Assembly (NCBI RefSeq): GCF_029968015.1
Contig: NZ_JASCIS010000004.1
Span: 219,767-283,766 of the forward strand
Direction: 5' to 3'
DNA from: Streptomyces luteolus
GTDB lineage: Bacteria > Actinomycetota > Actinomycetes > Streptomycetales > Streptomycetaceae
Length of the DNA stretch: 64,000 nt
Shown here: in pieces, positions 23,403 through 31,716 of the stretch
Layout: the number at the start of each line of letters is the position of its first letter
Position numbering within the stretch: the first letter of the stretch is position 1
The notes under the pieces: generated by a model
The model's database searches: none
Told to the model about the DNA's origin: nothing
The model's input: only the letters and a program-made list of their open reading frames with translations
Translations under genes and position numbers: made by a program

Positions 23403-24800
23403 TCAGCTCGACGCCTCCAGCGCGTCGAGCTGGTCAAGGAACCATCGCTCTGGCGGCAGCGCGGTCGCCGCCGCGGCGAGCCGTTCCGTGCGCCGGGTGC
23501 GCTCCTTCTCCGGCATCGTCAACCCCTCGTGCAGCGCGGCAGCAGTCCCCACCACGTCGTACGGATTGACCGCGAGCGCGTCCTCGCCGAGCTCCTCGAA
23601 GGCGCCCGCCTCGCGGGACAGCACGAGCGCGCAGCCCTCGTCCGAGACCACCGGGACCTCCTTCGCGACCAGGTTCATGCCGTCCCTGATCGGGTTGACG
23701 AGCGCCACGTCCGCGAGCCGGTACGCCGCGAGGGAGCGCGCGAAGTCGTCCTCCACGTGCAGGATCACCGGCGTCCAACCCGGCGTACCGAAACGGGAGT
23801 TGACCTCGTCCGCGACGCGCGCGACCTCCGCCGTGTAGTCGCGGTAGACGGCCAGGTCCTGCCGTGAGGGGTAGGCGAACGCGAGGTGCACGACGCGCTC
23901 ACGCCACTCGGGGTGATCCTCCAGGAGGGTCTCGTACGCGCGCAGACCGCGCACGATGTTCTTGGAGAGCTCGGTGCGGTCGACCCGCACGACGGTCTTC
24001 CGCCCGGACCCCCCGATCTGCTCGCGGAGCGCCGCCGCCCGCTCGGCCACGTCGTCCCGGTGCGCCCGCTCGCGCAGGAACTCCGCGTCCGCGCCCAGGC
24101 CGTGCACGCCGATCCGGGTGGCGCCGACGCCGCCGACGACCGCGTCGCAGCAGGCCGTGAACGCGTCGGCCCAGCGGCGGGTCAGGAAGGCGAGCCGGTC
24201 CGCGCCGAGCAGTCCGCGAAGGAGCTGCTCGGCGATGTCGTCGGGCAGCATCCGGAAGTACTCGGGCGGGGCCCACGGCGTGTGCGAGAAGTGCCCGATC
24301 CGCAGGTCGTCGCGGAGCGCGCGGAGCATGCCGGGGACGAGGGCCAGGTGGTAGTCCTGCACGAGCACCGCCGCGCCGGGCGCGGCCTCGGCGGCGAGGG
24401 CCTCGGCGAAGGCCCGGTTGTAGCGCTCGTACGAGGCCCACTGGCGGCGGAACTCGCGGTCGAAGGAGGGTTCCAGGGGCGTCTGGTACAGCATGTGGTG
24501 CACGAACCAGAGCACCGAGTTGGCGATCCCGTTGTACGCGTCGGCGTGCACCTCGGCGTCGATGTCCAGCATCCGCACGCCGCGCTCGGAGACGCCGCGC
24601 CGCACCGCCACCCGGTCGCCGTCGCCGAGCGCCGCGCACACCCACAGGGCGCCGGCGTCGGGCCCGATCGCGGAGAGCCCGGAGACGAGCCCGCCGCCGC
24701 CGCGCCGTGCGTCGAGGGTGCCGTCCTGCCGTACGGAATACGTGACCGGGCCGCGGTTGGAGGCGACGAGGATCGGGGCGGCGGAGCGCTCGGCAGGCAT
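23403..24800 (-). CDS. otsA: Trehalose-6-phosphate synthase (GT20)
   Basis: A 465-residue GT20 glycosyltransferase. It has ILVASNRGPVTY at the N-terminus, GGGGLVSGL (sugar-nucleotide loop), VQDYHLALVPGML, HTPWAPPEYFRMLP, VDRTELSKNIVRGLRAYETLL (the Arg-Lys pair region) and LVNPIRDGMNLVAKE (UDP-glucose contacts). Catalytic motifs are all present. It forms trehalose-6-phosphate for OtsB, encoded convergently. The ATG is at 24800. The gpgS gene lies 50 bp upstream on the same strand, so the two may share a transcript. Confidence 0.95.
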   Translation of the reverse strand: MPAERSAAPILVASNRGPVTYSVRQDGTLDARRGGGGLVSGLSAIGPDAGALWVCAALGDGDRVAVRRGVSERGVRMLDIDAEVHADAYNGIANSVLWFVHHMLYQTPLEPSFDREFRRQWASYERYNRAFAEALAAEAAPGAAVLVQDYHLALVPGMLRALRDDLRIGHFSHTPWAPPEYFRMLPDDIAEQLLRGLLGADRLAFLTRRWADAFTACCDAVVGGVGATRIGVHGLGADAEFLRERAHRDDVAERAAALREQIGGSGRKTVVRVDRTELSKNIVRGLRAYETLLEDHPEWRERVVHLAFAYPSRQDLAVYRDYTAEVARVADEVNSRFGTPGWTPVILHVEDDFARSLAAYRLADVALVNPIRDGMNLVAKEVPVVSDEGCALVLSREAGAFEELGEDALAVNPYDVVGTAAALHEGLTMPEKERTRRTERLAAAATALPPERWFLDQLDALEASS

Positions 24801-24850
24801 GACGCGAACCTAGCCAGGCCCGGGAACCCTCAAACGTGACATCGCGCCAC

Positions 24851-25825
24851 TCAGGCCACGCGGCGGTCCCGGTACTCCTCGATGTCCACCATCGGCGGCC
24901 GCTCCTCCGTGTCCACCGCGTGCGTACGCGGCTCGAAGCCCTGCTCGCCCCGCTCGAACTGGGTGAGCCGCGGCCGTACGAGATGCCCGCGGGCGAGCCT
25001 CAGCTGTGCCGTGCGGTAGATCGCCGCCGCCATCCGCCCGAGCGCCCGCCCGTCCTGATGGCGGTGGAGCCGCACTCCGACGTCGACCTGCGCGAGCGCG
25101 TCCAGGCCCACGGTGTGCAGCGAGTCCACGAGCAGGCCCAGCTCCACGCCGTACCCGACGGGAAACGGCAGCTGTTCCAGCAGCGAGCGCCTGGCCGCGT
25201 ACTCGCCGCCCAACGGCTGGACGAATCCGGCCAGTTGGGGCCAGTGCAGATTGAGCAGCGGCCGCGCCACGAGTTCGGTGACCCGGCCCCCCTGACCTGT
25301 CGCCTCGCCCAGCGGCCGGTCGTACATCGCCTTCACGAACTGCAGCTCGGGGTCGGTGAGGAGCGGGCCGACGATCCCCGTGACGAAGTCCGCGGAGAAC
25401 TCCCTGAGGTCGGCGTCCACAAAACACACCACGTCACCACTGGTCACCAGGAGCGAGCGCCACAGCACCTCGCCCTTGCCGGGCACGGCGGGCAGCCGCG
25501 GCAGGATCGCGTCCCGGTGCACCACCCGCGCCCCGGCGGCCGCCGCCACCTCGGACGTACGGTCGGTGGAGCCCGAGTCGACCACCACCAGCTCGTCGAC
25601 GAGCGGCACCGCGTCCGTCATCAGCTCGCCGCGGATCACCGACACGATCGCGCCGACCGTGGCTTCCTCGTCCAGCGCGGGCAGCACCACGCTGACCGTC
25701 GTCCCCTGCCGGGCCTTCGCGGCCAAGAGCAGGTCGAGCGGGCGGTCCCCGACGGCCCAGGAGCGCCGTTCGAGCCAGCGCTCCACCTCTTCGAGCACGT
25801 CTGTTACTCCCTGGTTGTGATCCAT
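24851..25825 (-). CDS. gpgS: Glucosyl-3-phosphoglycerate synthase (GT81)
   Basis: A 324-residue GT-A glycosyltransferase of the GpgS type. VSVVLPALDEEATVGAIVSVI is the nucleotide-sugar binding start, VDSGSTDRT follows, VCFVDADLREF carries the metal-binding Asp-x-Asp, and FVKAMYDRPLG and LNLHWPQLAGFVQPLGGEYA match GpgS acceptor regions. It links glucose to 3-phosphoglycerate, the first step to glucosylglycerate (and methylglucose lipopolysaccharide in mycobacteria). Placement beside otsA suggests compatible-solute synthesis. Start ATG at 25825. It is divergent from the SAM-riboswitch-controlled thrC gene. Confidence 0.9.
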   Translation of the reverse strand: MDHNQGVTDVLEEVERWLERRSWAVGDRPLDLLLAAKARQGTTVSVVLPALDEEATVGAIVSVIRGELMTDAVPLVDELVVVDSGSTDRTSEVAAAAGARVVHRDAILPRLPAVPGKGEVLWRSLLVTSGDVVCFVDADLREFSADFVTGIVGPLLTDPELQFVKAMYDRPLGEATGQGGRVTELVARPLLNLHWPQLAGFVQPLGGEYAARRSLLEQLPFPVGYGVELGLLVDSLHTVGLDALAQVDVGVRLHRHQDGRALGRMAAAIYRTAQLRLARGHLVRPRLTQFERGEQGFEPRTHAVDTEERPPMVDIEEYRDRRVA

Positions 25826-25931
25826 CTCGCGGTTCGGACGACTATCTCAACAACGAGAGCCGTCGGTTACAGTCTTGAACAACGCGAACGACCACCGCAT
25901 GCCGGGGTCGTCCCGCAACAACCGAATACCG

Positions 25932-26076
25932 CTCATCCAGAGGGGCAGAGGGATACGGCCCGTTGAAGCCCCGGCAACCCTCCAGCTGGTTACTTGCGCA
26001 ACTGGGCGCGCGAGGCCCCGGCTAGGGAAGGTGCCAAATCCGTCTTGCGGCGAAGTGCGTCGCGAGGAAGATGAGG
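25932..26076 (+). ncRNA. SAM-I (S-box) riboswitch upstream of thrC
   Basis: The conserved S-box blocks are present in order: ATCCAGAGGGGCAGAGGGA, GCCCGTTGAAGCCCCGGCAA, and GGTGCCAAATCC. The P1 stem can be drawn as CTCATC (25932-25937) with GATGAG (26070-26075), and P4 as GCGGCG...CGTCGC. The 3' strand of P1 overlaps a GAGGAG ribosome-binding sequence (26073-26078), 18 nt before the ATG, so SAM binding would hide the RBS and lower threonine synthase. Confidence 0.9.
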
Positions 26077-26095
26077 AGAAAGGGCCTCGCCTCTC

Positions 26096-27382
26096 ATGGC
26101 TGTACAGACCGAAACCACCGCCACCACCACCGTGGACCTCGGCCCCGCCTCGGGCCTCTCCTGCCGCGAGTGCGGCGAGCGGTTCCCCCTCGGCCCGATC
26201 TTCGCCTGCGAGCTGTGTTTCGGGCCCCTCGAAGTGGCGTACGACCTGCCGGTCGGCGACCCGGAGGGGCTGCGCAAGCAGATCGAGGCAGGCCCGGACA
26301 ACATCTGGCGGTACGCACCGCTGCTGCCCGTCCCGGCCGACGTGGCGACCAAGCCGAACCTCAACCCCGGCTGGACCAAGCTCGTCAAGGCCGACAACCT
26401 CGCGGCCGAACTCGGCGTCACCGGCGGCCTGTACATCAAGGACGACTCCGGCAACCCGACGCACTCCTTCAAGGACCGCGTCGTCGCCCAGGCCCTGGAG
26501 GCCGCCCGCGCCTTCGGCTTCACCACGCTCTCCTGCTCCTCCACGGGCAACCTCGCCGGCGCCGTCGGCGCCGCGGCCGCCCGTGCCGGCTTCCGCTCCT
26601 GCGTGTTCATCCCGCACGACCTGGAGCAGGGCAAGGTCGTCATGGCCGCGGTCTACGGCGGTGAGCTCGTCGGCATCGAGGGCAACTACGACGACGTCAA
26701 CCGCTTCTGCTCCGAGCTCATCGGCGACCCGCTCGGCGAGGGCTGGGGCTTCGTCAACGTGAACCTGCGGCCGTACTACGGCGAGGGCTCCAAGACCCTC
26801 GCGTACGAGATCTGCGAGCAGCTCGGCTGGCAGCTGCCCGACCAGCTGGTCGTCCCGATCGCGTCCGGCTCCCAGCTCACGAAGATCGACAAGGGCCTGC
26901 AGGAGCTGATCAAGCTCGGCCTGGTCGAGGACAAGCCGTACAAGATCTTCGGCGCCCAGGCCGAGGGCTGCTCGCCGGTGTCGACCGCGTTCAAGGCCGG
27001 CCACGACGTCGTACGCCCGCAGAAGCCGAACACCATCGCCAAGTCCCTCGCGATCGGCAACCCGGCGGACGGCCCGTACGTCCTGGACATCGCCCGGCGC
27101 ACCGGCGGCGCGGTGGAGGACGTGAACGACGAGCAGGTCGTCGACGCGATCAAGCTGCTTGCGCGGACCGAGGGGATCTTCGCGGAGACGGCGGGGGGTG
27201 TGACGGTGGGTGTGACCCGCAAGCTTCTGCAGGAGGGCCTGCTCGATCCGACGCTGACCACGGTGGTCCTCAACACGGGTGACGGTTTGAAGACCCTCGA
27301 CGCCGTGGCACCCACGTCTCAGGCGACGGCGACCATCAAGCCCAGTCTTGACGCGTTCCGCGCCGCGGGGCTTGCGGGCTAG
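26096..27382 (+). CDS. thrC: Threonine synthase
   Basis: A 428-residue PLP fold-type II enzyme converting O-phosphohomoserine to threonine. The N-terminus carries a small zinc-ribbon-like pair (CRECGERF and CELCFGPLEV). The PLP lysine is in GNPTHSFKDRVV, and phosphate binding is by SCSSTGNLAGAV. The C-terminus has VVLNTGDGLKTLDAV. The length fits the long actinobacterial type. A SAM riboswitch spans the leader, so the gene is controlled by methionine-branch status: both branches compete for O-phosphohomoserine/homoserine. Confidence 0.95.
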   Translation: MAVQTETTATTTVDLGPASGLSCRECGERFPLGPIFACELCFGPLEVAYDLPVGDPEGLRKQIEAGPDNIWRYAPLLPVPADVATKPNLNPGWTKLVKADNLAAELGVTGGLYIKDDSGNPTHSFKDRVVAQALEAARAFGFTTLSCSSTGNLAGAVGAAAARAGFRSCVFIPHDLEQGKVVMAAVYGGELVGIEGNYDDVNRFCSELIGDPLGEGWGFVNVNLRPYYGEGSKTLAYEICEQLGWQLPDQLVVPIASGSQLTKIDKGLQELIKLGLVEDKPYKIFGAQAEGCSPVSTAFKAGHDVVRPQKPNTIAKSLAIGNPADGPYVLDIARRTGGAVEDVNDEQVVDAIKLLARTEGIFAETAGGVTVGVTRKLLQEGLLDPTLTTVVLNTGDGLKTLDAVAPTSQATATIKPSLDAFRAAGLAG

Positions 27383-27456
27383 TTCCCCACCCCGCCCCTT
27401 CCCGAACTGGGGGCTCCGCCCCCAGACCCCCGCTCCTCAAACGCCGGAGGGGCTGA
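27383..27456. repeat. Dispersed palindrome (copy 4, left half)
   Basis: A left-arm sequence (CCCCACCCCGCCCCTTCCCG), a GGGGGCTCCGCCCCC hairpin and CGCCGGAGGGGCTGAAA follow the thrC stop. The ribosome binding site of the next gene (GGAG at about 27461) comes directly after. Confidence 0.8.
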
Positions 27457-27470
27457 AATTGGAGACAGCT

Positions 27471-27749
27471 ATGAGCGTCAACGTCCGCATCCCCACCATC
27501 CTGCGTACCTACACCGGTGGCCAGGCCGAGGTCGCCGCCGAGGGGGCGACCCTCTCCGAGGTCATCGCCGACCTGGAGAAGAACCACGCGGGCATCGCCG
27601 CGCGCGTCCTGGACGACCAGGGCAAGCTGCGCCGCTTCGTGAACGTGTACGTGAACGACGACGACGTCCGCTTCGAGCAGGGCCTGGAGACCGCCACCCC
27701 GGACGGCGCCGGCGTCTCGATCATACCGGCCGTCGCCGGCGGTTGCTGA
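27471..27749 (+). CDS. MoaD/ThiS/CysO-family sulfur carrier with C-terminal GGC
   Basis: A 92-residue beta-grasp (ubiquitin-like) sulfur carrier. It starts MSVNVRIPTILRTYTGG and ends SIIPAVAGGC. Carriers of this class end in Gly-Gly, which is adenylated and turned into a thiocarboxylate. Here one Cys follows, so processing by a Mec+/JAB-type protease, as for CysO-like proteins, would be needed before use. It follows thrC by 88 bp on the same strand. In mycobacteria the CysO carrier feeds CysM for cysteine synthesis, and the thrC link fits sulfur amino acid metabolism. The ATG at 27471 has GGAG upstream. Confidence 0.9.
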   Translation: MSVNVRIPTILRTYTGGQAEVAAEGATLSEVIADLEKNHAGIAARVLDDQGKLRRFVNVYVNDDDVRFEQGLETATPDGAGVSIIPAVAGGC

Positions 27750-28182
27750 CCGAGCGTCCGACCGTATTACGCAAGAACGTTACAGAATTGCCCCCTCCGC
27801 AGAAGCGGAGGGGGCAATTCTGCAGGGTTGGCCGCGATAGAGTCGGGAATGCTGTTCCGCTTTTGAGCTCCGCGCATGCCGGACGCATATGAGAAGTCCT
27901 GGATTCGCCGACGACTTGTGGCCGAACAGCCCTCGCAATTCGTACGTTTTGCTCCCTTCGCCCGGTCCGACTTGTTCTGGAAACGGCGAATTCTCCCCGT
28001 TCAACCGATCAGCCGTGCCCGGATTTCTCGTCCGACTGACCTGTTGCAGACGGCAGTTGGGCAGATACATTCAGCGGCGGTCGACGCGTTCCGGCGCACA
28101 CCCCCACCTGTCGGGGGGTGAGGTCTGACCCGGGTCCGCGAAGTGTGGATCTGTGCAAGGGCCAGTAATAGGGGAGTTAGGC
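27750..28182. other. 433-bp gap: terminator plus probable long leader of the cold-shock gene
   Basis: It contains the strong terminator 27783-27822 and then about 360 bp with lower G/C third-position bias in every frame and no convincing CDS. Cold-shock genes often have long structured leaders, so I read 27860-28182 as promoter and 5' UTR. The TSS cannot be placed. Confidence 0.5.
27783..27822. terminator. Strong bidirectional terminator
   Basis: A perfect 18-bp stem (CAGAATTGCCCCCTCCGC / GCGGAGGGGGCAATTCTG) with an AGAA tetraloop, 33 bp after the sulfur-carrier stop. Confidence 0.9.
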
Positions 28183-28386
28183 ATGGCTCAGGGCACCGTC
28201 AAGTGGTTCAACGCGGAGAAGGGGTACGGCTTCATCGCGGTCGACGGTGGTGCGGATGTTTTCGTCCACTACAGCGCGATTCAGATGGACGGCTACCGCA
28301 CCCTTGAAGAAGGTCAGCGAGTGGAGTTCGAGATCTCGCAGGGCCAGAAGGGTCCGCAGGCGGACATGGTCAAGCTCGCCGTCTGA
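28183..28386 (+). CDS. Cold-shock domain protein (CspA family)
   Basis: A 67-residue single-domain cold-shock protein, the exact family length. RNA-binding motifs are KGYGFIAV (RNP1) and VFVHYSAI (RNP2), with the start [16 protein letters not shown]. It binds single-stranded RNA/DNA and acts as an RNA chaperone. The ATG at 28183 follows GGGGAG. A strong terminator is 34 bp after the stop, so it is monocistronic. groEL2 lies just downstream. Confidence 0.96.
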   Translation: MAQGTVKWFNAEKGYGFIAVDGGADVFVHYSAIQMDGYRTLEEGQRVEFEISQGQKGPQADMVKLAV

Positions 28387-28419
28387 TCCAGGCGCGATCG
28401 GCCACCGACGCACTCACGC

Positions 28420-28458
28420 CGAGGGGCCCGCATCCCGAAGAGGGATGCGGGCCCCTCG
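28420..28458. terminator. Terminator of the cold-shock gene
   Basis: GAGGGGCCCGCATCCC, a 5-nt loop, then GGGATGCGGGCCCCTC (16-bp perfect stem, plus one flanking C-G pair). Confidence 0.9.
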
Positions 28459-28506
28459 TGCGTGCGCGCGGGGCGCGCACGGGAGTTGCCGGATCCTGGG
28501 AGGCGC

Positions 28507-28550
28507 TTGCACTCGTAGGGGGCGAGTGCTAATCATTGGCGTTAGCACTC
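28507..28550. promoter_or_regulatory. CIRCE element (HrcA operator) with third half-site
   Basis: TTGCACTC-N9-GAGTGCTAA (28507-28532) is CIRCE with one missing base in the left arm. After another 9 bp a perfect TTAGCACTC follows (28542-28550). The three half-sites allow two overlapping pairings. The groEL2 start is 148 bp downstream. Confidence 0.9.
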
Positions 28551-28565
28551 TGAAGGTGAGAGTGA

Positions 28566-30320
<1,755 letters not shown>

Positions 30321-30349
30321 TCGACCTCTGGTTGATCAACCTGTCCTGA

Positions 30350-30388
30350 CCGAGGGCGGCACCTCCTTCTTGGGGGTGCCGCCCTCGG
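30350..30388 (+). terminator. Terminator after groEL2
   Basis: A GC-rich stem, CGAGGGCGGCACC / GGTGCCGCCCTCG (13 bp), with an 11-nt loop, 30 bp after the stop and just before the convergent yoeB stop. Confidence 0.85.
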
Positions 30389-30411
30389 GCGTTGTTCGGG
30401 GAGGGGCGTGC

Positions 30412-30672
30412 TCAGCGCTCGTAGTGGTAGCGGCAGGCCGCGATGCGGACCTCGTCCTCGACCACTTTGTAGATGAGGCGGTGTTCCTGCGTGATACGGC
30501 GCGACCAGTAGCCGTGGAAGCCGTGTTTCAGGGGCTCCGGTTTGCCGATGCCCTCGTTGCCGTTGCGGGTGATGTCCTGGAGCAGTGCGTTGATCCGCTT
30601 GAGGACCTTGCGGTCCTCCGTCTGCCATCCGACGTAGTCGGCCCAGGCCTGCTCCTGCCAGACGAGTTTCAA
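30412..30672 (-). CDS. yoeB: YoeB-family mRNA interferase toxin
   Basis: An 86-residue RelE/YoeB fold toxin. It starts MKLVWQEQAWADYVGWQ and ends RIAACRYHYER, with the catalytic set expected for YoeB (Glu in the KPEPLKH segment, Arg in SRRITQEHRLIYKV, His/Tyr in the final RYHYE). YoeB cuts mRNA in the ribosomal A site. It overlaps the antitoxin gene by 4 bp. Active residues look intact, so it should be a functional toxin. Confidence 0.94.
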   Translation of the reverse strand: MKLVWQEQAWADYVGWQTEDRKVLKRINALLQDITRNGNEGIGKPEPLKHGFHGYWSRRITQEHRLIYKVVEDEVRIAACRYHYER

Positions 30673-30920
30673 TCCAGCATCTCCCGAACAACGCCTTGGC
30701 CGTTCTCCAGGTCTTCGATCGCCTGCAGGATCCGACGCGCGTTCTCCGGGCTGCGGAGCAGGTAGGCCGTCTCCTTCAGGGACTCGTACTCGTCGAGTGC
30801 GACCATCACCACTGGCTCGTGGCCCGCGCGGGTCACGATCACCTCTTCACGGTCGTCGACCACTCTGTCGAGGGTCTCGGCGTACTTGGCTCTGGACTCT
30901 GTGTACGTCATGGTGCGCAT
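30669..30920 (-). CDS. yefM: YefM/Phd-family antitoxin
   Basis: An 83-residue Phd/YefM antitoxin: MTYTESRAKYAETLDRVVDDREEVIVTRAGHEPVVMVALDEYESL is the DNA-binding dimer domain, and LLRSPENARRILQAIEDLENGQ the toxin-binding tail. The ATG at 30920 follows GGGGAGG at 6 nt; the internal ATG 9 bp later is possible. Its promoter region carries TGTAC-rich palindromes (30940-30978) matching the operator known for YefM-YoeB. Confidence 0.94.
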   Translation of the reverse strand: MRTMTYTESRAKYAETLDRVVDDREEVIVTRAGHEPVVMVALDEYESLKETAYLLRSPENARRILQAIEDLENGQGVVREMLD

Positions 30921-30939
30921 CGTGGCCTCCCCGGAGATG

Positions 30940-30978
30940 GTGTACGTGATCCTGTACGTACAGGAAAGTGTACGTCGG
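30940..30978. promoter_or_regulatory. YefM-YoeB operator region
   Basis: The perfect 14-bp palindrome CCTGTACGTACAGG (30951-30964) is flanked on both sides by further GTGTACGT sequences (about 30940 and 30968). TGTACA-type half-sites are the known YefM-YoeB operator core. Confidence 0.75.
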
Positions 30979-31015
30979 CCACGGGCTTCCGGGAAGTGGC
31001 GTTGCGGCCATCCCG

Positions 31016-31669
31016 TCACGGGTGCCGCAGGAAGATCTCCCTCAGGTCGGCCAAGTGGGCCGAAGCCTCCTCCTCGTCCTCGTAATAGCCGTCCTCCGCG
31101 CGGTACTTGGCGAAGGCCTCGGGGGTGAAGTCGGGGGTGTCGAGGAGGTAGTCGGAGAGGCAGTAGTCGAAGCCGGACTCGACGAAGAGGTCGAGCTTCT
31201 CGCGTGCGCAGTGGGCGCGGGTGCCGTCCGCTATGTGCCACCGCTCGCCGTCGAACCAGAAGACGCCGCCCGCGTAGTGGATCGTGCCGCCGGAGCGCGG
31301 GTCGGTGAGGTTCAGGGACTCGTAGTTCTCCGGGCGGTCGAGGACCAGGCGGAGCAGATCCTCGGGGACGCCGTCGTACAGCGACCGCTGGAGGGCGTAG
31401 TCGTCCTCGGCGTAGAGGTTGAGGGGCGACTCGTGGTCGAAGGTGAGCAGCAGGGCGCGGCCGTCCGCGGTGAAGTACCACACCGCGGACTGGCCGCCGC
31501 TGTCGTTCCAGGCGAAGCGCTCCGCGCCGTCCACCGTCATCGGCCCGATCTCGGTGACCTCGGTGATGACGGCGGCGCGCCTGCGCACCTCGGAGAGGGG
31601 CAGGGCGCGCAGCGCCGTCCAGAGCGTCCCGTGCGTCCAGTGCGTCCCGTGCGTCGCGTCGTCGTTCAT
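31016..31669 (-). CDS. Unknown acidic protein
   Basis: A 217-residue protein with no family I can name. It is acidic and aromatic-rich: WYFTADGRALLLTFDHESPLNLYAEDDY, GGVFWFDGERWHIADG, and the end EDGYYEDEEEASAHLADLREIFL. Such a composition resembles immunity-type or Smi1-like stand-alone proteins, but no signature is clear. No signal peptide or membrane helix. The N-terminus has short HGTHWTHGTLW repeats, so a later start is possible. It sits alone between YefM-YoeB and the PTS gene. Confidence 0.7.
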   Translation of the reverse strand: MNDDATHGTHWTHGTLWTALRALPLSEVRRRAAVITEVTEIGPMTVDGAERFAWNDSGGQSAVWYFTADGRALLLTFDHESPLNLYAEDDYALQRSLYDGVPEDLLRLVLDRPENYESLNLTDPRSGGTIHYAGGVFWFDGERWHIADGTRAHCAREKLDLFVESGFDYCLSDYLLDTPDFTPEAFAKYRAEDGYYEDEEEASAHLADLREIFLRHP

Positions 31670-31716
31670 GGCCGCAGGCTATGCCCGGCCACTGACAACG
31701 CGATGGGAGACGGGCC

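Noticed and set aside
27876..28121. 81-codon frame before the cold-shock gene
   Set aside because: Poor third-position G/C bias, no RBS and overlap with other short frames. The leader reading is simpler.
31016..31669. Immunity protein of a toxin system
   Set aside because: Acidic composition alone is not enough, and no toxin gene is adjacent.
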